Virus record (IMG/VR): IMGVR_UViG_3300032770_000037
Location: 1 to 45,768 of that record
Length of the DNA: 45,768 nt
Strand: one strand, 5' to 3'
Source of the DNA: a virus
Part shown: piece after piece, positions 25,664 through 33,521 of the stretch
Layout: every line of letters starts with the position of its first letter
Position numbering within the stretch: position 1 is the stretch's first letter
The notes under the pieces: generated by a model
The model's database searches: none
What the model saw: only the letters and a program-made list of their open reading frames with translations
What the model was told of the DNA's origin: nothing
Made by a program: the position numbers and the translations under genes

Positions 25664-28600
25664 ATGAAGAGACTTTTCGCATTGGTGGCATTTCTGTTTG
25701 GAATCTCGATCGCGCGCGCGGATAATCTGCTTTCGGTCACGAACCTCGGTGCATCGAACATTTCCTGCTTCGTGCAAAGTATCTCAGCGGAATTGCTCAA
25801 TACCAATGGCGGCGATCTGATCATCACGAACGTTGCCGCAGTCGGGACGAATAACTTCGGCACCACATTTTCCAGCGCGCTCAATCTCTACACCAACGTC
25901 GCCGCGCAGTACGGTAGCTATTCGGTTCAGATCCCGGTCATGCCCGGCTCGAATTACTTTATCAACTTCTCTGCGACGGATACCAACGGGACTGTGTACG
26001 CCTCGAATAGCCAGTTCCAGGCTTCAATATGTCCGTCCGGTCTCTTGACAGTGGTAACACTTGGCGCGTCAAATATCACATCAAGCACGTTCGATCTCTG
26101 GGGGAATATCACTGGCACGAATGCCGATGGCTTGATCATCACCAACATCGTAGCGTGGGGAAGCATCGATTTCGGAACCAACTTCGGCCAGGCACTTTTT
26201 GCATTTACAAATACCACGACGCAATTCGGGAAGTGGAAGACGAACGTGACCGGAGCGGCGGTGAATCATGCCTATTGGGTAAACTTCGAATCCTTCGATG
26301 CGATGACCAAGGCATTCGGCAATACCGTTCCCTTTCGCACAAAACAGACTGGCGTTCAAACGGTGTATGGACCTGGCAACATGGTCAGCGTGACCGATAC
26401 CAACGCCGGCGGAACGAACGCGCCGACGCACATCGTTTTGCCACCGAACTCCAGCATCTTCATCACGGATACGGGCACGCTCGGGACCGGAGGCGGTGGC
26501 CCGGGTGGTGGCCTGTCCAACGCAACCCTGCTGATGCTATCTCTGGGCGACGCCAGTGCGCTCGTCAGCAATGTCCCGTATACCAACCTCGCGGCAGTAG
26601 CCGCACACGGTCCAAGACCCGGAGACCTTGGAGGTAGCGTTCTTACGAATTCTGGTACGTTTTCTGTTTCCTTCAACCCACTGTTGACAAGCCAGACGCT
26701 CCCGTTAGGCGGGCTGGCTATTGGGGGAGACGACAAGACAAACTACGTCGGCATCTATTTCGACAGCGCAGGTGAGGCTTACTTACAGACAAACAACGCA
26801 CGGATACTATCGTCTGAAAACTCTGACTTTCTCGTCACGACGATATTCAACCAGACCGGGGCCTTCACAAACAATTTCAGGACCCTGCCAACGGTGCTGT
26901 TTGGGCCCTCCACTAACTCCGACATGCCGCAGATCAGGGCCGGCGCCGTGCACAATGCAGGGACGACCTCGACATGGCTGCCAAACGCCGGCGGAGGGTT
27001 TACTGACCCGTCCACGATTGGCGGGGCTGGCGCAGGAATCGCCACAAACCTCGCTTATTGGTCTGTGAACGACTTCAATCCCAACCCGACCAACCAGCTC
27101 GCCGCGTTCGTGCGGGCGCTCGCTGCCGCCAACGCGGGCAGCAATGGGATTCGGACAGTTTACATTCCCACCGGCACTTACACATGGCACACCAACTCGC
27201 CGGCGGACTATCAGGTCAATGCCATGTACTGGCTTTTCTCCTGGTGCACGAACGTTACTGTCACTTGGGGACCGGGCGTTTTCATCAATACGCCTGACCC
27301 GAATAACGCGCTCAACGCGGGCATCTGCGCGTTGGCATTTTGGAACTGCAAACACGTCACATTGGATTCACCGTCTCCCATAACATTCGAAGGCGTGCAG
27401 TGCTGGCCCCAAACGTCAGCCGTCGCACAAGTGAACTGCATATCTTACGGCGGCAACATGGGGGATTCGCCGGGAAGCTCTAGCGACATCTTTATTCGCA
27501 ACGTGAGGATGCTGCATTACCATCACGGCGTCACCGAGCCGAACCCCGGAGCACACGCCATCGACACGACGTTCGAGGATTGCTACGCCGATTACATCGG
27601 GAATGCGACCCTGCAAGACGGTCATGCCTACGCGGGCGGCGGCGTCCGATTAAAACTTATCCGCTGTTCGACGGGCTCGCACATTTCGCAGGCCGCATTC
27701 GAGGTGTGGGATGAAACCCCATCGAGCGGCGGCCCCGACACGTCAAATGGCGTAACGCGGGACGTGCTGATTGACGGCTGCTACATCGGAGGCGCAGGGC
27801 ATGAGGGCATCCGGGCGCTCGGCGGCACGGGCTCGCTGATTGGCGATGGGCTCACTATCGTCAACACCACGTTGGAAAACACGAATGATTCTTCGGGCGC
27901 GGCAATCCGCATCGTCGGGTTCAACAACGTCACAATGGGACACGACCGTATCATCTGCACCAACCCCGCGAGCCGGTGGGATTGGGGCGTCCAGTACCAG
28001 CAAATCGGGGGCAACATTGATATGTCGGACGTGCTCATCGAGGGAACTCGTTACGGCGCTGGGGCAATCGATCTTGTCACCAGCAACGGCGCGTCGGTGG
28101 TGTTCAACAATTTCCGAGTGAGACTCTGCGGCATCGGCTACCTGTTCGATTCGAGTAACACGAACGGCGCGGAGTTCGTGTTGAATAGCTGTCAGGCCGT
28201 GTCGAACGGCTACGGAGTGCAGGTCCAGAGTCCTTCCGTAGTCCGCATCGCGGGCGCGGGCGGAAGTTACTGCAACAACGGGACAGGTGTCGTCGTGACC
28301 AGCGGCACGATGAACATCGAGACGAATAACACTGTTGTCAGGAACAACACGCTGGACATCCTCGGCTCGTACAACAGCTATCCTTCGGCGACAGCGACGC
28401 CACCCACGAATCAAGCCCTCCAGAACCTCGTGGTGAACGGGAGCGTGAACTACGCTGCGTACGTGCTCGACATGAGTGCGACCAACGTGGATGCTTCCGC
28501 CGCTATTGGCAATTCCTCTGGCACGAACATGGTCATTCAACTTGCCAACGTGCAGTCCGGCGGTGGCACGATTACTTGGAACGCCAACAACGGCCTGGTA

Positions 28601-29308
28601 GGAAATGAATATGTTGTTATCAACAGCAACCTATACTGGGCGGTGACACTGTCGAACAAGGTTAGCAGCGGAAAGGTAGCTTGCTTCTCAACCAGCGGGA
28701 CAAATGTCACAACGCTTCCGGCGTTCACGAGAAACATCCTTCGACGTGCAAATACTACGCTTGGTGCCATCGAGTGGCTACACACAATCCAACCACTCGG
28801 CATGGACACCAACCGCTACGTCCTGCTCGCGGGGAGCAACGTCACGCTGGCCACGAATGCACTGCCTACGCTCGGAGCATACGGCACGCAGACCCTGTCG
28901 GCTGTGGCGTCGGGCGGCGGGACCACCAATCTGATCTATAATCCAATCGTCAAAGTGAACTGCGATGAGGATGGCGGCGTCCCGGTGACAACCGGGGCCT
29001 GCAATGGCTCGCTCTGGCTCATCACCAACGCCATCGTGGCCAGCAGCAATGTGTTCGTGGTTCCAGACGCATCAACGGTCTTGGGCGGCACGATGCGAAT
29101 CGTCAACCTGACCACAAACAACGTGAACCTGATTTCTGCCGATAGTGGGAATGACAGGCTGCTGACCAACGGCGTAGCCGTGATAATCGACCCCGCTGCC
29201 GCCGGGAGTTACACTGTCTACCCAACACAAGAGATGGAATTGCAGGCCGTGGACAACAATCTCTGGATCATGCCAGTTGTAGAGAGAAAGAGCGGGGGGA
29301 TATTGTGA
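25664..29308 (+). CDS. Exported tailspike-like beta-helix protein, 1214 aa
   Basis: ATG 25664 starts a Sec signal (MKRLFALVAFLFGISIARA). Two homologous beta-sandwich domains follow at about 22-124 and 126-227; each opens with a (V)TNLGASNIS/VTLGASNIT motif and carries LIITN(V/I)VA. A Gly/Pro linker (TGGGGPGGG, about 274-283) leads to a long region. Residues about 466-912 look like a right-handed parallel beta-helix of the pectate-lyase/tailspike type (RTVYIPTGTYTWH, then WNCKHVTLDS, ITFEGVQCW, VLIDGCYIGG). A further beta-rich tail ends the protein. Such spikes bind or cut surface polysaccharide. A signal peptide on a spike is unusual. Confidence 0.8.
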   Translation: MKRLFALVAFLFGISIARADNLLSVTNLGASNISCFVQSISAELLNTNGGDLIITNVAAVGTNNFGTTFSSALNLYTNVAAQYGSYSVQIPVMPGSNYFINFSATDTNGTVYASNSQFQASICPSGLLTVVTLGASNITSSTFDLWGNITGTNADGLIITNIVAWGSIDFGTNFGQALFAFTNTTTQFGKWKTNVTGAAVNHAYWVNFESFDAMTKAFGNTVPFRTKQTGVQTVYGPGNMVSVTDTNAGGTNAPTHIVLPPNSSIFITDTGTLGTGGGGPGGGLSNATLLMLSLGDASALVSNVPYTNLAAVAAHGPRPGDLGGSVLTNSGTFSVSFNPLLTSQTLPLGGLAIGGDDKTNYVGIYFDSAGEAYLQTNNARILSSENSDFLVTTIFNQTGAFTNNFRTLPTVLFGPSTNSDMPQIRAGAVHNAGTTSTWLPNAGGGFTDPSTIGGAGAGIATNLAYWSVNDFNPNPTNQLAAFVRALAAANAGSNGIRTVYIPTGTYTWHTNSPADYQVNAMYWLFSWCTNVTVTWGPGVFINTPDPNNALNAGICALAFWNCKHVTLDSPSPITFEGVQCWPQTSAVAQVNCISYGGNMGDSPGSSSDIFIRNVRMLHYHHGVTEPNPGAHAIDTTFEDCYADYIGNATLQDGHAYAGGGVRLKLIRCSTGSHISQAAFEVWDETPSSGGPDTSNGVTRDVLIDGCYIGGAGHEGIRALGGTGSLIGDGLTIVNTTLENTNDSSGAAIRIVGFNNVTMGHDRIICTNPASRWDWGVQYQQIGGNIDMSDVLIEGTRYGAGAIDLVTSNGASVVFNNFRVRLCGIGYLFDSSNTNGAEFVLNSCQAVSNGYGVQVQSPSVVRIAGAGGSYCNNGTGVVVTSGTMNIETNNTVVRNNTLDILGSYNSYPSATATPPTNQALQNLVVNGSVNYAAYVLDMSATNVDASAAIGNSSGTNMVIQLANVQSGGGTITWNANNGLVGNEYVVINSNLYWAVTLSNKVSSGKVACFSTSGTNVTTLPAFTRNILRRANTTLGAIEWLHTIQPLGMDTNRYVLLAGSNVTLATNALPTLGAYGTQTLSAVASGGGTTNLIYNPIVKVNCDEDGGVPVTTGACNGSLWLITNAIVASSNVFVVPDASTVLGGTMRIVNLTTNNVNLISADSGNDRLLTNGVAVIIDPAAAGSYTVYPTQEMELQAVDNNLWIMPVVERKSGGIL

Positions 29309-29964
29309 AGAAACTGTCTCTGTTAGTCCTGATTCTTGCCATCGGTTGCATCTCGTTTGCGGCTGACAGTCCACCGAGTGCGACAATCTCAGTGACGACG
29401 CTGGCCGCTGCGCTGCCGCCATCTGTCACGTTGACGGCATCCGCTACGAACCCTATCGGGGCTTTTTGGGTTACGGCAGCCGTGGCTAACATCCCCACGG
29501 TTGCCCATGTGGACTTCTGGGTGGACAACGCGCTGTATCACCGGGAGAACGCGCCGCTCTACAGCCTGTTCGGGGCAGGCGGTGGAGTGCCGAATACAGG
29601 CACATTGACAGCAGGCTCCCACGTGGTCACCGCCTTGGTTTACACGAACGAGACAGCCTTATTGATAACCTCTGCCCCATTGACCATCATCGAAGGAACG
29701 CCGCCTCCTACGACTTATGCGCCGTCAGCGCCGACAGTGGCCATCTGCGGGACTAGTAGCTCGACCATCTGCATCTCGATCACGCCGGGCGCGACGACCC
29801 CGACAAACTCGGCTCCGGTCGGTCACAGACTCTACCGCCAAGCCCCGCCAGCGACCAACTGGACGATGATCGTAGCGATCACCAACTCGGCGGCGGTCAC
29901 GTACACGGACACCGGGCTGCCGCCATCGACGACGTTCAACTACCAAGTGATAGACTGGAACTGA
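29305..29964 (+). CDS. Exported Ig/Fn3 two-domain protein
   Basis: 219 aa, GTG start in a GTGA overlap with the spike gene and a G-rich site before it. Signal peptide at 1-20 (MKKLSLLVLILAIGCISFA). Residues 25-130 fit an Ig-like domain with the common VAHVDFWVDNALY pattern; residues 140-219 fit a fibronectin-III domain (VGHRLYRQAPPATNWTMIVAI, TFNYQVIDWN). It may extend or decorate the spike, or bind host surface glycans. Confidence 0.75.
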   Translation: MKKLSLLVLILAIGCISFAADSPPSATISVTTLAAALPPSVTLTASATNPIGAFWVTAAVANIPTVAHVDFWVDNALYHRENAPLYSLFGAGGGVPNTGTLTAGSHVVTALVYTNETALLITSAPLTIIEGTPPPTTYAPSAPTVAICGTSSSTICISITPGATTPTNSAPVGHRLYRQAPPATNWTMIVAITNSAAVTYTDTGLPPSTTFNYQVIDWN

Positions 29965-29973
29965 GAGGCCCAC

Positions 29974-30228
29974 ATGAGTCCAGAATCCGAATCCGAATTG
30001 CTTGAACGTATCCGCGCCATCGATATGACGTTGCACGGCACAGCCGATGAGCCGGGCATGGCCCAGAAACTAAAGGAGCTACGCCAGCATTACTATGGCA
30101 ACGGGCTCATGGGCGACCGGACCCGGCTGAGAATCATGTGGCGTGGCGGCTCCATTCTTCTCTTCCTTGCCGGTGCTGGCATGGAAGCCTTGGTGCGGCA
30201 GATCATCAAAATGGCAGGCGGTTCATGA
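29974..30228 (+). CDS. Small membrane protein, XhlA/holin-like
   Basis: 84 aa. A charged helix (residues 1-50) precedes one hydrophobic segment (WRGGSILLFLAGAGMEALV, about 56-75). This order resembles haemolysin XhlA-type lysis accessory proteins. ATGA-overlaps the next gene. It opens a run of six tiny genes, most with membrane segments, which looks like a lysis cassette. Confidence 0.6.
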   Translation: MSPESESELLERIRAIDMTLHGTADEPGMAQKLKELRQHYYGNGLMGDRTRLRIMWRGGSILLFLAGAGMEALVRQIIKMAGGS

Positions 30229-30695
30229 ACCCCGACGGCGTCCTAACAATCGTCCCGTGGTGGCAGCGAGCCGGAGAAGTCGCCTTCGAGATTGCGCTCT
30301 GGCTGATCGGCCTGACGATTGTGGGACTCCTGCTCTGGGTGCTCTGGAAGCGGATTCACAATCTCCGGGTGAATTATCTGATCGATGACGTGTGGCGACC
30401 AAAATGCGGCCAGCTTGAGCGTGAACTGGCGTCGGCCAAGACGTGCACAGTACTTCTCGAAACCAAGGTCCGGGATCTGGAATTGATCGGCGCCCAACGC
30501 GAGCGGCAGGCAGTGGAACGCGAGAGCATGATCCGCCAACTCTCCACCGCCAACGTGCATCTGAAGGGCGAGAAAGCCGATCTGACCGAACTTCTCGAAG
30601 ACATCCGCCGCCGGTATCAGGCGAAGGAATCGGAACTGGCCGCAGCCACCAAGAAGATCGACAATCTCAAAGGGCGGAGACCAAACAAACGATGA
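30225..30695 (+). CDS. Spanin-like membrane coiled-coil protein
   Basis: 156 aa from ATG 30225 (ATGA overlap; the frame is open further upstream within the previous gene). One N-terminal transmembrane segment (about 20-43, FEIALWLIGLTIVGLLLWVL) and then a long coiled coil (about 65-150, KVRDLELIGAQRERQAVERE...). This is the layout of inner-membrane spanins, which help fuse or disrupt the outer membrane after endolysin action. No lipoprotein partner is seen. A structural role is the main alternative. Confidence 0.6.
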   Translation: MNPDGVLTIVPWWQRAGEVAFEIALWLIGLTIVGLLLWVLWKRIHNLRVNYLIDDVWRPKCGQLERELASAKTCTVLLETKVRDLELIGAQRERQAVERESMIRQLSTANVHLKGEKADLTELLEDIRRRYQAKESELAAATKKIDNLKGRRPNKR

Positions 30696-30916
30696 ACGTT
30701 CAGGGTTCCAGCGGCGGCATCGCGCCTTTCCTCCGGCACGGCAATCACACCAAAGCGCCTCTCGCTTCTCCAAGTGAAGGCACGCCCAGCAAGCGCCGTG
30801 TCACTCGCAACGCGAGCCGCCTGCTGGAAAGGGGAATGTTCGCGCTGGTATTGTTGGGCGCACTTGCGTACTATCTGGGCCTCGTAGCATGGAGCGGGAC
30901 ATGGACTACACGCTGA
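30692..30916 (+). CDS. Single-pass membrane protein, 74 aa
   Basis: ATGA-overlaps the previous gene. Basic, Ser/Pro-rich N-terminus (residues 1-45) and one C-terminal membrane helix (MFALVLLGALAYYLGLVAW, 49-67). Likely part of the lysis group; no family known to me. Confidence 0.6.
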   Translation: MNVQGSSGGIAPFLRHGNHTKAPLASPSEGTPSKRRVTRNASRLLERGMFALVLLGALAYYLGLVAWSGTWTTR

Positions 30917-30990
30917 CGATTCAAGAGCGGCTGCTGGTCGTGATCGCATGGCTGGCGGCATGGGTGTGGCTCGTGATGGTGACTCGATGA
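30901..30990 (+). CDS. Tiny membrane peptide, 29 aa
   Basis: Overlaps the end of the previous gene and ends in ATGA with the next. Reads MDYTLTIQERL followed by LVVIAWLAAWVWLVMVTR, a single hydrophobic helix with four Trp in its length. Too short for ordinary gene callers. The exact coupling at both ends supports it. A pinholin-type or antiholin-type peptide is possible. Confidence 0.45.
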   Translation: MDYTLTIQERLLVVIAWLAAWVWLVMVTR

Positions 30991-31184
30991 AAGCAAAAGT
31001 TCTACGAGATATCAGGACTGGAGAAGCGATTGATTCGGGCGAGGAAGACCTTACCCGCAACGTCATCACCGGGAAATGGGAAACCCGTGCAGAAGTTCGT
31101 AAAAAGGCACGCCAAGCGGCACGGAGACTGATGCGTCTTTTTTCAAAAGACACAGCATCAAAAAGGTGGAGCTGCGAGCCATGA
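30987..31184 (+). CDS. Small basic protein, 65 aa
   Basis: Starts and ends in ATGA overlaps. Arg/Lys-rich C-terminal half (KKARQAARRLMRLFSK). No membrane segment. Could bind nucleic acid; not recognised. It is the only soluble member of the small-gene run. Confidence 0.55.
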   Translation: MKAKVLRDIRTGEAIDSGEEDLTRNVITGKWETRAEVRKKARQAARRLMRLFSKDTASKRWSCEP

Positions 31185-31423
31185 AATCCGGCTGGTTCGT
31201 CATCGCACGTGGTATCGCAGGATTCAGCGTCGCCTTTCTGGTGCCGCTATCCGCGCTCTTTCACCGGGCCGCACAGACTAATTCTTGGCCGCCGGATGTG
31301 GCGGTGATCGCCGCCGTCATGGCCGGGCTGGTGAGCGGGTTCAACGCGCTTATCATGTTTCTGGATGGATCGTTTAACAGATGGCGGGAGAACGGACAGG
31401 AACCGAAGCAACCAACAACTTGA
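31181..31423 (+). CDS. Holin-like two-helix membrane protein
   Basis: 80 aa, ATGA-coupled. Two hydrophobic segments (about 7-27 GIAGFSVAFLVPLSALF and 40-61 AVIAAVMAGLVSGFNALIMFL) with a short polar loop and a charged C-terminus (RWRENGQEPK). This is the class II holin layout. Holins form holes that let the lysis enzyme reach the cell wall. Confidence 0.6.
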   Translation: MKSGWFVIARGIAGFSVAFLVPLSALFHRAAQTNSWPPDVAVIAAVMAGLVSGFNALIMFLDGSFNRWRENGQEPKQPTT

Positions 31424-31424
31424 C

Positions 31425-31501
31425 CGGGCGCGATGAAACCGGAAAACAAGATAGTCCGTTTGAGTTAAACGCCAAACACTAACCCGGTCGATTCGCGCCC
31501 G
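31425..31501 (+). other. Nested 77-nt hairpin element
   Basis: Non-coding gap between two genes. Outer stem CGGGCGCG (31425-31432) with CGCGCCCG (31494-31501); inner stem ACCGG (31438-31442) with CCGGT (31484-31488), separated by a symmetric 5 x 5 internal loop; apical hairpin CGTTT-GAGTT-AAACG (31457-31471). The three stems nest in register, which is unlikely by chance. It ends 24 nt before the next ATG and 10 nt before its GGGAGG site. It may be a translational switch, an RNA processing site or a termination structure. Confidence 0.5.
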
Positions 31502-31525
31502 ACCAACAACAAGGGAGGAAAGAAA

Positions 31526-31774
31526 ATGCACTACCGAAACGGCAGAGAAGCAAAAAATGGTGACAAGATCGTAAGCCTGAGCATCGAGGGGGGAAAGGTC
31601 GAAGCATTCGGCGTCCTGCATTCCGCAACGGCGGGGAACGACTACTGCAACGGGAACATCGCAACCGTGCAGTCAGCGAACCAAATCGCCTGCTTGTGCG
31701 ATTGCCTCCACGTCGATGACCTCGCTGCAATCTTGGCAGAGAAGGGGCTGGACAAACGACCGGTTGGGAAATAG
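31526..31774 (+). CDS. Conserved-looking phage protein, 82 aa
   Basis: Strong GGGAGG site 10 nt before ATG. Begins MHYRNGREAKNGDKIV, a start I recall from small phage and environmental proteins of unknown function, and continues with a Cys-containing centre (YCNGN, CLCDCLHVDD). No signal or membrane segment. Follows the nested hairpin, so its translation may depend on it. Confidence 0.7.
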   Translation: MHYRNGREAKNGDKIVSLSIEGGKVEAFGVLHSATAGNDYCNGNIATVQSANQIACLCDCLHVDDLAAILAEKGLDKRPVGK

Positions 31775-31975
31775 GTGAAGACACTATGCAAATTCTGCGG
31801 TGCTCCTGCGGCGACGCGCGGGCCTCGATACCGCAAACTTGCGCCCTGCTGCACGCGGAGAAGCTGCTTCTTTCGTGCGCGATATGAAGCGGATTCTAGA
31901 TCAGCAAAACAGAGCTTGGCGGGGATTCCCGCACACTGTACGGAGAACACAATCAAAGCAGTTGAGAAAGGATGA
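31775..31975 (+). CDS. Small Cys-rich protein, 66 aa
   Basis: GTG start immediately after the previous TAG. Contains CKFCGAPA (zinc-knuckle type) and CCTRRSCFF, with many Arg/Lys. Probably binds zinc. An alternative frame from ATG 31785 also has Cys pairs, so this call is moderate. Ends one base before the next start. Confidence 0.5.
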   Translation: MKTLCKFCGAPAATRGPRYRKLAPCCTRRSCFFRARYEADSRSAKQSLAGIPAHCTENTIKAVEKG

Positions 31976-31976
31976 C

Positions 31977-32534
31977 ATGAAGAAACTGATACTGACAACA
32001 ATCGCGGTGCTCGCTCTGGGCATCGGAGTGAACGCGCAGACAAACTATCCACCGGCCCAGACACCGGCCACAGGGCTGCAAGGCTTCTGGGATGAGATCA
32101 CCCAGGGCCAGAGCAACTGTGTGGCAGAGGTGGACGGTATCTACGCGCCGAAGGCTGCAGAACAGTTTGGCGTTGAGGGCGCAGTACTCTGGAAGGCGAC
32201 GCCGAATTTGCTCCTCGGCCCCGGCGTAGAATGGGTCAATGGCCATGCCTACTTTGTCAACATGCAGGCTACGCTGCAAGCCTCGTTCAAACCGTTGGCT
32301 CGGTTCTGGCCCAAGCTGACGCTGACACCGTTCCTCTACACAAAAACGGGCACACCGATTGGCAACGGGAAGTCTGTCACAGTGGCAGGTGAAGGCGGCG
32401 GCGGCGCTGAGGTAACGCTTTGGAAGAACACCAAGGGGAACCTCCGCATTGGCCTGCTCGCTGCTGCCGGAAAGCGCACGGACATCAACGGCGCGATCTA
32501 CCACGGCGGCCCGGTGCTGGCGTTTGACTTCTGA
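31977..32534 (+). CDS. Exported outer-membrane-barrel-like protein
   Basis: 185 aa with AAAGGA before ATG and a Sec signal (MKKLILTTIAVLALGIGVNA, cut before QTN). The mature part alternates polar and hydrophobic residues and includes Gly-rich turns (GEGGGGAEV, GNLRIGLLAAAG). It ends in VLAFDF, with a C-terminal Phe, as in outer-membrane barrels recognised by BamA. A phage-coded barrel next to lysis genes might block re-infection or aid release. The barrel is inferred from signal, pattern and end residue. Confidence 0.6.
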   Translation: MKKLILTTIAVLALGIGVNAQTNYPPAQTPATGLQGFWDEITQGQSNCVAEVDGIYAPKAAEQFGVEGAVLWKATPNLLLGPGVEWVNGHAYFVNMQATLQASFKPLARFWPKLTLTPFLYTKTGTPIGNGKSVTVAGEGGGGAEVTLWKNTKGNLRIGLLAAAGKRTDINGAIYHGGPVLAFDF

Positions 32535-32536
32535 CG

Positions 32537-33097
32537 ATGCCAAAGGCGACTCACTTCCCGCGGCTTCTCCCCGGTGACCAGGTAGGCGTCATCGGGGAGA
32601 GCCGGTTCAGTAAGGCGATCCGCTGGTGCGAGCAGTTCCTACCGGACAAGTGGAGACGCGGCCCGCCAAGATTCTCGCACATCGCCGTCGTGTACCGGCC
32701 ACACATCCTGATCGAAGCCGTAGGCCGAATCCGCCTTGCGCCACTTTCCGAATACGAAAATTCCCGTGTCGTAGTGTACCGACGCAAGGGACTCGAAGAC
32801 TGGCAGCGCAAGATGTACGCGGACGCGATGCTGGAGGACTGGGATCAGAGATATGGCTGGGGGAAGATCGTACTGCTTCTGCTCGATGCGCTGTTCGGGA
32901 CGTACTGGTTCACGCAACGATTTGGCGTGACTTCGTATAGGGTGTGCAGCGAGTACGCAGCCTATTGGTGGAAGCAGGTGTTCGGCGACGATCTTGTGGA
33001 GGACACCGACTGGAAAGACGTGAGCCCGCAACTGGAGATCGATTACATCTCGAATCGACCAGATCTGTGGGAGTTTGTTTTGGATGCCACGACATGA
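32537..33097 (+). CDS. Papain-fold (YiiX/C92-like) amidase candidate
   Basis: 186 aa. The pattern fits the permuted NlpC/P60 superfamily: LLPGDQVGVIG at the start, FSHIAVVY (His48), an acid (Glu60) and a Cys137 in VCSEYAAYWW. In permuted members the His-containing strand precedes the Cys, as here. These enzymes cleave peptidoglycan peptides or lipids. No signal peptide is seen, so a holin would be needed for access; it follows the holin-like genes. It is the best endolysin candidate in the window. Confidence 0.65.
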   Translation: MPKATHFPRLLPGDQVGVIGESRFSKAIRWCEQFLPDKWRRGPPRFSHIAVVYRPHILIEAVGRIRLAPLSEYENSRVVVYRRKGLEDWQRKMYADAMLEDWDQRYGWGKIVLLLLDALFGTYWFTQRFGVTSYRVCSEYAAYWWKQVFGDDLVEDTDWKDVSPQLEIDYISNRPDLWEFVLDATT

Positions 33098-33456
33098 AAA
33101 CGTTACTCGCCATCCTGCTTACCGCGACCATCTGCCGCGCTCAATTACCAGACCCGAAGCTCACACCTGGCGCCGTCACCAACATCGACCTTGTGACGCT
33201 TTGCCGAACTCATTACACCCAAGCCGCGCGCCATGTCACCGACAAGACCAAGCGCGAAGTGTTCGCCGAGTACGGCATCAAGAGTTGGAAGCCGGGAGAA
33301 TATGAGATCGACCATTTGATCAGCCTCGAACTCGGGGGTTCGAACGACAAGCTCAATCTCTCTAGCAGGGCAGCCAGTTCTTCCACCTGCGGGTCGGCGG
33401 GGAAGTGCTTGAGGATTGCCTTCGTCGCCTTTTCATGGAGACGCCGCCAATCGTAG
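33094..33456 (+). pseudogene. Exported HNH-like protein, 3' end replaced
   Basis: The frame starts with a signal peptide (MKTLLAILLTATICRA), then LPDPKLTPGAV and YEIDHLISLELGGSN (70-84), the characteristic core of a family of exported HNH-like proteins common in bacteria. There the chain normally continues with NLWP and a conserved C-terminal half. Here similarity ends at residue 89 (about 33360), and the remaining 31 residues are Ser/Arg-rich antisense reading of a leftward gene. It is therefore a truncated or chimeric gene at a recombination joint, ending the rightward arm. Confidence 0.75.
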
Positions 33457-33521
33457 CCGTCCAGCGTTATACCCGTGGAAATCTCCTCCGCCGCCTGTCT
33501 CACTCGTTCAGAATGGGTCAT
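33213..33521 (-). pseudogene. Truncated leftward paralogue of the 34492-34938 gene
   Basis: ATG 33521 has GGAGG 6 nt upstream. The first 55 residues (MTHSERVRQAAEE..., then HFPADPQVEELAALLE) parallel the intact gene at 34492-34938. After about 33360 the frame runs antisense through the HNH-like gene and loses similarity. It therefore lacks its original C-terminal half. It shares one base with the upstream 55-aa gene (TGATG). Confidence 0.7.
33376..33407. repeat. 32-bp direct repeat, copy 1 (copy 2 at 34766-34797)
   Basis: Identical 32-base stretches beginning AGTTCTTCCACCTGCGG lie in the two paralogous leftward genes and code for HFPADPQVEEL in each. They reflect a gene duplication and are about 1.39 kb apart in direct orientation, so homologous recombination between them could delete the genes in between. 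Confidence 0.85.

Noticed and set aside
25664-29308. A diversity-generating retroelement acting on the spike gene.
   Set aside because: No reverse transcriptase gene and no template repeat of the spike sequence are seen in the window.
33094-33456. A full-length secreted HNH nuclease.
   Set aside because: Only the first part of the family pattern is present; the C-terminal half with the remaining metal-site region is replaced by antisense sequence.
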